A DNA stretch of 64,000 nucleotides from contig NC_079877.1 in NCBI RefSeq assembly GCF_029227915.1, forward strand, positions 22,593,851-22,657,850, in the 5' to 3' direction. Shown piece after piece: positions 13,201-24,300 of this stretch. The notes beneath the pieces are model-generated. The model did not search any database, was not told the origin of the DNA, and saw only the letters and a list, made by a program, of their open reading frames with translations. This DNA is from Hydractinia symbiolongicarpus. Taxonomy: Eukaryota; Cnidaria; Hydrozoa; Anthoathecata; Hydractiniidae. Every line of letters begins with the position of its first letter. The first letter of the stretch is position 1. The position numbers and the translations under genes were made by a program.

Positions 13201-15564
13201 TTAAATTACTGAAAACAATCCCAATTTTTTTTATATTGTTCACTGTTAAATTAAGACTTAATGCAATCTGAAATTAGGTATATTTTCTTAGTGTTTGCTA
13301 ACATTTGGTAAAAAAATATGAAAAACAGCAGGGCTAAAAATCTGGTAGGACTTTAATTAATCAAGTACAGTGGCAAATCACACACCGAAAATTTATTTTA
13401 TGGTGTCCAAGTGTGTGATTTTCTATTCTTTAATTATAAACTTTTGCATGTGTGATATTAATTTTACATGTGCAAATAAGACCTTAAAACAGCACACTTG
13501 ACACTTTTTCTAGCATGTGTGAAGGCGTGTGAGAATGATCATATGAACTAAACAACAAGACTGATCTACCAGAGTCCTACAGGAATATAAACAGGGTAAA
13601 TCCCAGAGCACCTGTTTTTTTCAGGACATTTTTCTTATTTTTTAAGGCTTTAGGGGTCATTCCGTGTCAAGTGGACCAAAATTTTTAAAGTCCCCACATG
13701 CACCATCTCAGGTTTTGATAAAATTTGTATAAAGGGCAATTTTTGAAAACCAATAAAGATTTTATAAAAAAAACTTTTTAAACTTTTTCTTATAAAATTA
13801 ATTTTTTTACAAGAGTTTTAAGCTTATACCTGTTTATTATTGTGTTGTATTTACTTTAATTCATCTCGTGTTTTTCTGAAATTTGCCAGACTTGCTTTTG
13901 GTATAAATGTTTACCAAGGAATGTAATGTATATCTCTTTAATAATAGCTGTATTCTGTCTGTCTGTTTGTGCAGGAGAAAAAAGTTGTGGTATAGAAACA
14001 CAAAAATGTGATATAGTTTAGAAAAGACAGGGGAACCAGAGGATCTATCCACAGGCTACCAACTAGTTTGAATATATTGGTAAAGTAGAATAACAGAAAA
14101 AGCCCCTCTATTATTATTATATGATAGAACATACAAAAATGTTCTTGTATATAATTATTTTACTATGATGAAGAAAACAATTTTAAAGATTTTACCTCTC
14201 TAAGATCTTATTAAATTAACTATTGGGTTTTTAGAATTTTGCTAACTTCTGACTTGGTTATACAATTTCAGATCCTTTAATTTTATGTTATTAAAAAATA
14301 AGAACATTTAAAAATGCATCTATATACAAATAAAAAATGAAGTATGTAAGATTAGTATTTTTACCTTTTTTAGTCGTTCTTAATTTTTTTTGGAAAAAGA
14401 TTAACTATAGAGAAGAGAATAATTATGTGTTTTTAATTAAAAATGAGAGAACATAGTACAAAAAAATAGGAAGTATATCAAAAGAATTTGTAGTTCAAAG
14501 ATACTCTTTTTTCTATCAATTGACAAAAATGATATTTATTTGGGCTACATGATTTAAAAGTAACCTTAGAAAAATACATTATTAATTTATGACTGAAGAG
14601 TAAATGTATTTCAACAAAACATCAAAATTAACTTCAAGGTAACAATATATATATTTGAAAGAACTGATTGTTATTTGATCAAATGTAAAAAATATGAATA
14701 ATTTATTATCAAGTTATGAATAACATTGAATATGTTCACACTTTTTCTTAATAAAAACAAGCCATATACAATGTAAAATATTCATGAGAACATGTCTCCA
14801 GATCAAAGAAATATTTAGATATTTATCAGCCTTGAAATAAAAAACGTGAAATCAACTAGACAGATTTTAGGCACACATTGTACAAAGAAACTTCAAATGT
14901 GGTATAAATATTTCAATTATACAGATCACTGTTAAATCTAGTAATATGAACAACTCCCTCTATAATATCTTATTAAAACCATAAAAAATCATAGCTGTGT
15001 ATCAATCCTTTTACTATGACAAAAATATTAACAAAATTAAAAAGAGAAAAATATTATATATATAGCTAGCTATATGTATATATATACTCTATCTGAAAAT
15101 ATGTATATAGCTCTTTTTTCCTAAGTGTGTAAATCAGATGCAAAGAAAACTTGTTTTTTTAGTTTGCGTTTTCAGTCGAAACAAAATCAATATTTTTAAA
15201 TGTTTATAGCTACATACTCCCTGTGGAATTTAATGTTATTATGCTATATTAGCTTCAGGGCAGTTATGTAGCTAAATTCTGTTAAATTAATAGGCCCTTT
15301 CAGCAAGACAGTTTTAATTGACTAGTATGATTCATGTTATCTTCATTACACCAGAGCAATGTCACAAAATAAAGTATACACCAGCCTCCATGTTTTTTAT
15401 TTATGCCTTTATGCTAGTCAGTTTAGTTAGGCATAGCTAGGAACTCCAGAGAATAATAGTTCCCTCTGTTTAAAACAAGGATAAAAGATAAGGATATGAA
15501 ACTTACATGCTCCACAAAGCAAGCTTGCAAGAAAACACAAAACGAATCTTTGAGCCATGTGCAT
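1246..15564 (-). CDS. NCAM / fasciclin II-like immunoglobulin superfamily adhesion protein
   Basis: Cell-surface adhesion molecule, complete in 10 exons (transcript order): 15564-15507, 12641-12378, 8545-8228, 7282-7013, 6395-6262, 5523-5379, 5257-4979, 3470-3210, 2984-2679, 1484-1246; every junction has AG/GT and matching phase, giving 757 residues. Domains: signal peptide (1-19), Ig1 (20-107), Ig2 (108-213), Ig3 (214-303), Ig4 (304-396), Ig5 (397-489), two FN3 (490-576, 577-678), then TM and a short tail rich in Cys then Glu. The 5 Ig + 2 FN3 + TM order is that of NCAM, fasciclin II and apCAM. The TM end and juxtamembrane stretch (VVVDLFCCFFNNCGF) closely resembles the VVVD-C-F-N-CG pattern of NCAM as I recall it. 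Nearly all introns are phase 1; Ig4 alone is split at phase 0. Ig2 lacks both canonical disulphide cysteines. Two in-frame ATGs (15564, 15558) are possible starts. Orthology versus convergence within the Ig superfamily is inferred. Confidence 0.9.
1589..1650. repeat. Diverged interspersed repeat, copy A (intron)
   Basis: The stretch with GGTTAATGGTTACTGACCAC is clearly related to GGTCAACGGTCACTGAGCAC at 5739 within the same gene. About 45 bases can be lined up with scattered substitutions. Probably the head of a short transposable element; boundaries are not resolved. Confidence 0.4.
5739..5815. repeat. Diverged interspersed repeat, copy B (intron)
   Basis: Related to the sequence at 1589-1650. 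A GCCAGTCAAACTGAACATCG-like stretch on the complement near 6130-6190 may be the opposite terminus, which would make this a MITE of about 450 bp. The inverted match is imperfect, so this is tentative. Confidence 0.35.
9411..9472. repeat. 14-bp direct repeat flanking a 10-bp hairpin
   Basis: AAATATTGTTTGTT occurs at 9411-9424 and again at 9459-9472. Between them TATGACTACT (9431-9440) pairs with AGTAGTCATA (9450-9459) around a 9-base loop. It looks like a very small insertion bounded by a target duplication, just upstream of the LTR element, in an intron of the adhesion gene. Confidence 0.5.
9878..10375 (+). pseudogene. gag zinc-knuckle fragment fused by deletion to RT tail
   Basis: A 165-residue open frame. 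Residues about 40-75 carry Cys/His spacing typical of gag knuckles of Gypsy elements (CKFCLRKHPKRRDNCPAWG, then a changed second knuckle with C-x-V-S-G in place of C-x-x-C-G). Residues about 125-165 (ending TSPPTLKPY) match the segment between RT and RNase H. Protease and RT core are absent between them, so the open frame is a deletion product and not a working gag protein. Confidence 0.6.
10379..11850 (+). pseudogene. RNase H and integrase fragments of the LTR element
   Basis: Reading across frames gives RNase H-like text near 10379-10560 (LQVDASKLHGMTVILYQQ, then RYFPIELEMQAVTWV), the RNase H to integrase linker near 10670-10760 (CDADTLSRAP), an integrase zinc-binding end near 11146-11190 (SRCETCLRF) and the start of the catalytic core near 11230-11310 (PWEKIGTDI, VITDYLT). 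Further core text lies near 11365-11600 (VSDNGPQF, SNGPAESSAKTVKRM). Several stops and frameshifts interrupt it. Confidence 0.65.
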
Positions 15565-18327
15565 CGTATTAAACGTTTGACGAAAGAATGCTATAAACTA
15601 ATAATTCTTGAGGAGTTTTGACTACCAATACTTAATATTATTTCCTGCAAGTAAATCCTACTGGTCATATATAAAGTATCATGCAACTATGAGTACAGAA
15701 ATTTTTTGCTTTATATTTTTGTCGTGTTTCTATACAATGCGCCTTCCTTGGGGAGGAACATCGTCAGCACACCAGAGAATTAAATTATTCATGATGGTCG
15801 CGAATACGAAAAACTGATTGGCTATAAGCCTAATTATGCGAGTCTTTTTACAGCAGCGGGAAAGATTCGAGCTTTCGCTCCGCCATTCGCTTTGTTTTCA
15901 TATATAGGTGTATGGGCTTGACCTGACATATACTTATGATGACAATTTTTATGTTAAATTTTCTTTGTAATTTTCTTTGTAATTTTAATTATTCTGGCAT
16001 TGCTGCTATCGAAACAAGTTCGTTTTCCGGGTTTTAAAGAGTTAAAATACGGAGAATCAGGGACCGCGGCGATGTGGGCGGGACCCGCCATCATACACAC
16101 TTAAAAATTTTTTTATATGTTTTCGGTTATCTACTGAATTTTACACACGTCAATTCTTTAACTCTAGTCAGAGGCCCTCAAACTCCAAACATTTTTTTCG
16201 TCAGCCAATACCATGTTAGACACACATTTGTTTTCAACGGCCACAGGCAGAGTTTTCGCAAGACCTTTTTTAGGCGTGTAAAGGGAGGGAGCGTGCAAGA
16301 GAGTTTTACTGATTGACCTAATACCCCCAAACAATTTCGTCACTTTTTTGTTCATGACAACACAATTAAAAAATGATTAATGGTGAAAAAAGGTAAACTT
16401 GATCAGCTGTTTTACCCGCTAATTAAAAAAAACTAATTTCTCTTTATAAATTTTTATCATGCAAACCATATAGTTCACACAAAAAGTAACATAACATGTT
16501 CAAACGTTTTTCGCAAAGGAGAGCTTTCCCCTAAGAAATTCAAATCAGATAACCACAAGTCTCCTTCAAAAAAAATTTAAATTATTTCCCTGATCCTCCA
16601 GATTTTAGCACCCAGGATATCAAGTTTGAACAATGATGCTTTTTTTTCTCCTTTGGTTTTGGCCTCCCGGTTAATAAAATATTCTACTTCTGACTAATTT
16701 CGCGATAACTGTGCTTCACATTTCACTTCTGAATCTGAAATAAAATTGATAATCAAAGACATTGTCACGGATACAAAAACTGATTAATGCGTATATTGGC
16801 GTTTGTTTCCATGCTTAACTTCTTTTGTTTTGATAAGGTCTGGGAACAAGATTGGGGATAATAACAGTTATTGATTTAACCTCGTTTAGAAACAGATTAA
16901 TGACGCTCACGAGATTCATAAACAACAAATAATTGATAGCGAAGATAAACGGTCAAAGTAAATGGTCAACGGTAGCCATGGCAACATTTCCTTATCCTAT
17001 TGTTGCTGTGCTACAGTGTAAACAATTCTTCGACGCCATTTTTAACCACATAAAGTATTATTACCTTTATATATAAAAATGGGCCGGGAATGCGTGGGTC
17101 AACATCAACGTATAGTTAACACCCAAGCTCGATTAGCACCTTTAACCGTCAGTATTTCGCCAGAACTATTAAAAAGCCCAGCGTCGTTAACAAGCAAATA
17201 GTCCTGCAGACGAGGTTGGCTAACGCCAAGTCTTGTTAATAAAATTACGGCAATACGATATTATTTATAATCAATAACCAATAATTACTGAACGGGGTAG
17301 AACAGGGACTGCTCGTAGCGATGTTAACATAAACGTGTATCTATCTAATATCGGTTTGTAAAAGGCTAATTAATGTCAATATTATAAGCATAGAATTTGT
17401 AACAAATCTTATGTAAACGAGCGTTGGATTAAGAATCTCTGCTAGGATAAATCTCGTTTCCAGGTCTTGGTTTTCGCTTTTCAAATATGCCGAAGACGGG
17501 CGCAAAATGACTTCTTTTTTCCTTTATTCTTTTTTTTTTTTCACTTAATTTTTTATAAGAAGGAAAAAGGAGAAGAAAAAATATAGCACAAGATTTTCTT
17601 TGTTTCTATTTTTCAAATATTAGGGGTCTACAATTTTCAACTGCTAAACTTACTACAAGCTCATATAATTCTTATAAATTTCTTTCAAAGTGTCTTATAA
17701 GATCCAAGAAATGACAACCTTTCCACTAGTCCCTTCGCTCGGAACATTTACCGTTCTAAGCACTTAGGCTGACAAAAAAATGCATCGGACCATATTAAAT
17801 AACAATTCTATAAAAAACAATTAAAATTATTACAAATAACTGGAAATCTAAAAGTGTAGCAAACGATATCTCCAAACTATCGAATTAATGTTTTTAACAA
17901 CTTTATTTAAATTACACGTTATTTAAAAAGGGACTTATCTTCTTAACACCATAGTCGTATGACTATGTTAACCCTTATACGCGGGAAAAAAATTTCATAA
18001 TAATTCTGATTTTTCACCTAAACTTTCATAATTAAACCCTATTTTTGGTCACCACTAACACCGACGAAGTTGGGTATCACTAAGAAGACCATTTCTCTTC
18101 CACAGGATCCCCATTTAGATATCTCAAAGTTCGGTGATAACGGCTTCACGGAGTGTACGAAGGTTAATAATGCAAAATTTTAAAGAGAAGAATGGCACAT
18201 TCTGACTATAAGATAGCATGTGTAAAAATTCCCAAAGTTGGTACAGCATCAGGCTGTTGTAATCAAGCCTTGATCCTATCTAAATAAAACAGGATCATGT
18301 TGCATACAATTTATAAAAATTTATCTT
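15565..18327. other. Intergenic: upstream of NCAM-like gene, downstream of calsequestrin gene
   Basis: No convincing coding sequence. A short GC-richer patch (about 16060-16100, with GGGCGGGACCCGCC) stands out from the AT-rich background and could belong to a repeat or to the upstream region of the adhesion gene. On the minus strand an AATAAA signal reads near 17905, some 420 bases past the calsequestrin stop. The rest shows nothing I can assign. Confidence 0.4.
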
Positions 18328-21300
18328 CTACAATTCGTCTTTGCTTTCTTCCATGTTTTCTTGCTCTTCCTCTCCTTCCTCTCTCTCCTCCTCAGATGTT
18401 TCAGTGATCTTTCTTGGTTTAAAAGGCTTCATTTTTTCGAAGGTTACTTTTCCGGCAACAACGTCGTTCAGCCATCTTTTCATATCGTTTAATTTGAAAT
18501 CGTCTTCCGTTGGTTTTTTAAACCACGCTGATGTTTGCTACCGTGAAAAGGTATGAAAATGTGAAATATTTAGCATAATTTGTTAAATTATGTTGCGTTA
18601 GATCTCTATGGTTATATATTTCGTGTCTTTTAAGTCCTGACCAGTTCTAAGGTGGTTTTCCACATAAAAACGACTGTCACGTATCGGAACAGACAATTGT
18701 GCCTGCTAGAATCTGATTGGTTGATAACATTTTCCGTCGTCATTTCAACTTTTGTTGCGGACAGAAACGGAACAAAAGAATATTGAGCAGATACTTTATC
18801 GGTAAAACTTCGTCGGTAAAAAGTGACGAAATTTCAGAAAAATTTAGCACTTTTCAGCAGCGAAATTTTATAACCGACGAAACATTTTGACCGACGAAAT
18901 GTTACTCGATAAGGTAGTCAATCACATTTTAAGTATTTTTCATGTTCCGTCTGTTTTTTAATGCTTTTAAGTGGAAATCCATCTTTACGTTTTGAAAAAA
19001 AAAAAAAAAATTCGTCTACCATGCTACAGTATTTCTACATCAAAACTAAGTTTTAAAAGTTCAAAAAGTACTGTTTAATACAACGCGTATCGTACCGAAA
19101 TTACATTGATCTGATTGAACAAGCTTGACCTTTTGGTTTTGGCGGATACGTGAAAAAGTTGGATATTTAATTTAGATTCTTTTGTAGTACGCGTACCAAA
19201 AATCAAACAAACAAAAGAAAAAATTAGTCGGCTTTGAAGCACTTTATTATTAAAGGCTCAACTATGATCTGATAGTAAAATTTTCAATAAAATATTCATA
19301 CGAGAATTACACATACCGAATGTATCTCCACCACACCAAGGGTAGGCTGTAGTGGATCAATTTCAAATGTTTGGCTCCAATAATCGATCATCTAAGACAC
19401 ACGATGGAGAGACAACATTAAATAACGATACCGTAGGAGAGCTAACCGAAATTGCAAAACAGATAATCAAGAAAGTACCCCGGGAAATGGTTCTGGATCA
19501 ATCCATACAAATGACAAGTTTTCGTTTTTTTCGAAGTGTTTAGCTAAAGCTTTAGCAAGTGAAAAAAATTTCGCACCATCTAAAACAAAAGAAAAAAAAC
19601 ATATGTAATGCGTATAGAAAAGGGTTTGCAATGAATTGGTCTTTATCGGCCTTAAGATTAATGAATTGGTCTTTATCGGCCTTCGACTTAAAAACCATCT
19701 CTTAACTATTTTTAAAAGCCTTGTCATCTCTGCTATTCGCAGATTGATAAGTTTGGTAAACTTTGTGTATTTATGCAAAACAATTAAAGAATGCGTGGTT
19801 AGGAGTCGTTAGGCGTAAAAAACACGCAAAGTTTTACTCTGTAAAAATTATTACGCACCAGAATTATTATATTTATATTTTGAAAAGCAGGTTGACGTGA
19901 TTACTTGCGTTTTTATTAAATTATGGATACGTTACGTTACAAAGGGTGCAATGGATGGGTGGTTGTTTGTTACAGTCTACATATGATAGAAGAGAACTTG
20001 CGCAAACTCAAATTATACGAATGAATCTTTTGAGTGTGGAAATGCAATTCAATTATCCGTACATCGAACTGAGCATGAACGAGCGGTGTCACGAAATATT
20101 TAAAAATTGTAAACGAAGACGTAAAGAAATTATTTTCTTTTGTCAATTCCCTGAAAAAATCACTAATAATGACCTCCCAAAAATTACGAATAACAAATAA
20201 ACAACGAAACGTCAACTCGAAAAGCAAGAATAATAAGCATATATGCATCCCACTTATTGCATCTCAAGATTTATTCACACGAGATGAACCTTATACAATG
20301 TTGAAGAATGCGTTACCTTATTCAGTTGTTCATTTAAAAAACAGACTACTAGGCCTTTTGCTTGGTTTTGTATAAAAACCTTGCCCATGTATGGTTAACA
20401 CAACGGCAGGGTAGGGGCGCGGAGCTGGGAATTTACGCGGATTGGTTATTTCCAAAGCAACTCGTTATTCCCAATTGTAGCTGTCAAATATGAGTTTGCG
20501 TGTTCTAAAACTAATTATAACTTTGTACGCAAAGTTTTCACGATAGACACGCCGAGGGTCAAATCTTAAAATCTAGTGTGCGCCATCATCATTTTTTAAA
20601 ACATAAAAAACCGTAAAATATAGTAGATATTGTTAATTTTATACATGAAGAAAAATGACGAAAAATAACCTTCCTTTAAGAGCTTAAAACAATTGGCGAT
20701 TAAAAATTTTATCCTTATATTCTCAATAGATTGTTGCGGCTTTTAACAGATGATCTTAACTACTTTCGCTATAAACATAATTTGTATTATAAAAAAACAC
20801 GAAATCGATTTAATAATAACAACAATGCCGCCATAATAAGATTACAGAATCCAATTGGGAATTATCCCTTAGATTTTCTTTAAATCCAATTTTTTTTTAC
20901 ATATATTTTCTATACATACGACAAATCGTTTTACTGTGAGAGTGACCGACAAAACACACGACGCATGTTCTATGTACATAGTTTAACGGTTCACAAACAT
21001 CCAAAGAAAAATTGAGATTTTAACCCAGTCATAGTTTAAAGTTAACACCCATGGAAATAATTGTAAGGGTTTTTCTATTTGTAGAAACATGATGTACAAA
21101 CAAGCAGATTCTCTTACAGAATTTCTCTTATTGTCTATAATTACTTATATATGCAAACTTATTGGATTCAGTGCGTTGAACAGGCTTACGTAAATAATTT
21201 TGATTCGTTGTAATGTCTGCAATTACTGAGTTCATACATAAATTTCACTATCATTGTGACAACATTGTTTTGTTGACAACGAAAAATTTGTCTAAGTGGA

Positions 21301-24300
21301 AATTCACATAAATTCAAGTCAACTTTTTTTTCTGTGTATCAAATTGGTAAAAACAAAAAAAAAACAGTAACTAATCATCAAACCAAAAATAATTTATGGA
21401 ATAACAAATCAGAATTTTTATTGTTTCGATTGGCTTGCTCTACAATGAGAACGGGTGAAAGAAATTTTTTCACAGATTCTGAACCGTACTTCTTTCCATT
21501 AGGAACAGTGGAAATCACCTTAAAAGCAACTAATCGGAAGCAAGCACTACTCTAAAGTTTTTTTCTTCACAAAAAAACTCAACATATAAACCGAATCTTC
21601 AGAAGCTTCTCAGAACATTCCCACCCCGTGGAAAGTTTGAGTAAAGCGAGTATGGCAGTAAACACTTCTCACCTTCTGTTTTGTCTACAGCAAAAACAGG
21701 AACAATATAACCTTTCATATCAATTGCCTGAAAAAAAAGACACATGTCAACGTTACACTGTCAATTATCGTGTCAAATATGACAGTTACTATATTTAGGA
21801 AATGGCAACTTCTCATTTTTGTGAGACGTCTTACTTTTAACTTAAATATCACCGTCATTTTTTGAAAGTTCGATTAATTCACTTTCTTCTAACAGTCAAT
21901 TTGATTGGTTGATTAAAACAAAGTTTAAATCAGCCAAAATCTTGTTGCGCATGTTTTTAACTTGCGTTGATGTATTATGATGTTCCGACAAAATGGAATT
22001 TATCAGACGTTTCCTGTGTCAAAATATTGACTGACATGCAAATGACAACATATGTGTCGTGTTGACATTTCATACTGACACTTTCTAAATCTGTTTTGGC
22101 GTGTTTTAAAAATCTGTGTCCCTTCTCGACAAATAACTATTCGATTATAAGTTTAAACAAAAAGTGGGAGAAGACAGATGTGGGTGTGATTACCCATATT
22201 TCATGAAGGTTCTCCAATCTCATCTTTGTTAAACGTTGTCTGAAAAGGAAATGTTTTGTGTTACTGAGAATATAGGCAAACTTTGAAAAGTAGTACAAGT
22301 GCGAGAATGATCATTTAAGATATATAACAGAAAAATATAAAATACGTGTTCTGTGCAGCTTAAAAAAACACGTGATGTTTGCGGTTTATTTTTTCATGAC
22401 GCATTTTAATTTTTACTCGACTTAAACTTTAGTACTGCACATTAATTTTTTATTTTCAATGAAGAGATTTTTCTGAATTTAAGACACCTTGTGAAAAGTT
22501 TAAAAGATTTCGTATTTTCAAATTTGCGATTAAATTTCTGATCAACTAACTTCCAAACTCCCTTTTCCCAAAGACCTTTGCAACATATTTTGCTGTCTAC
22601 ATTAATTGTGTGAAAGTTTTCTTTTGTCTAAGAAAAATGGCTAAGGAAAGAACTAAAAAAAATTCGAGCAGAGTTATTACGCAATGTTGGTAAGGCAAAG
22701 CAAACTTTTATTCACACCCTACCTTCTATTTTGCTCTACAAATTTAACTATATTATCTTCAGTCATTTTATCCTAAAATATAAAAGTAGATACTTTTTAA
22801 AATAATGTTCAAACTCTCAAAGGTAACAGCTCTGTTTGAATATTCCAGAATTCGAATCTGACAATTAATTATCAAACTTAACACGATTAATCGAAGACCC
22901 TACCAACTAAACCGCACATTTTAACTCAACGTTTTAACTGTAAGGGCGCAAAAAACAACTATGAAACTCCAAAACTTGGTTGGAATACCATTTTAAAATT
23001 TATTTATGCTATTTCATAAATTAGCGAATGCAAATCTAACATGAAAGATAGTGAGAAGATTTTGCGATCTTTTGGTTACAGTAGTGTTAACGCAATTCTT
23101 TTTAAAACAAGGTTGATAGGTGTTATCTTCAACAGAGCGGTTGTGTCGCACTATTCACGCTATTATACTTACAGTTACGTTGAAATTGTAAACAATAATG
23201 AATTGAAGTGCGACAAATTTAACTTAATTTAAAATTTAACTTAATTTCAAATAACGAAAACATAAAAGCAAAATCGAATACACTATTTTTTAAAAGAAAA
23301 TCAAAACTCTAACCAAAAGACAAACCTTGTTTGGAAAAGTAACAGATTTCTCATAAGGTTTATTTAGTTGAATGGTATTTAACTTCTTGATGTGGAAAGA
23401 CTTTGCCAGCTAAAATAAAACCATAACCTATAATACACAATATTGGAAAATATCCACATCAATAGTAAGCATTACACACTATCATTTTTAATTGCTACGG
23501 TACACATCTGCCAAGTATAACACTAAAGCAGTATGTCCGAATAACCACGAATGTTATGATTATGAAGCAAGGGACTAAAAATTTTTTCAAAAAATCAGAT
23601 GTTCGAATTAACTGTATTGAAATTTGTAGATGTGTAATGTGCAAAGTTGTCTATACTTTTTAAAGATTCAAGTTTGCACATAAATTAAATGCTATAAAAA
23701 CATTACCTTGGAGTCGTGTACAACAAAAAATGGAATCATCGGTTGGAAATGCATCGCAGCTTCTTTAATTATTTTGAGCTCTAAAACAAGATGTCAGAGA
23801 TGGACTCATTATGGTAAAGTGTGTTATAGCATGCTATTATAGCAACGACCTCGCATTCTTAAGAATACATTGTTTAAGTCCTAATACTATTGCCCAGACA
23901 CCTGCAAAGATATAAATATGTTCATAGATTCGCATTAATTAAATACATTTCAGAATTTTCACAAAAAAACAAATTTTTTTGGTCCAATCAGACCGCAGAA
24001 AATCTGTTGCATACCACAAAATTTCTCTAAGCAAGTGTCCACTAATATTCTAGTTACACGTTATTTACAAAAAAAAATCAGACTTTTCCCTTGAAATTTT
24101 TCCTGACTTTTCCTAACTTCAATAAAAACTACCCTTTTAAAGTTCTTAATCTTTCCCAGTTGCTGGCAATCCTGGACAGAAAGGGAGCAAAAAAATGCAG
24201 CCATATAGACTGAAGCTTACCCTCATATGAGTAATTTACTTAAAAACAACAAAATATTTTATTCTTTTTTAATGTGAACATAATACAACCCGGTACAGAT

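Noticed and set aside
13340-13760. Cluster of CACAC/GTGTG words and GGTCATTCCGTGTCAAGTGG as a defined transposon
   Set aside because: Looks repeat-derived, but I could not find paired termini or a target duplication.
1246-15564. Allorecognition (Alr-type) receptor of colonial hydrozoans
   Set aside because: Those have a different domain plan; here five Ig plus two FN3 plus the NCAM-like membrane segment are seen.
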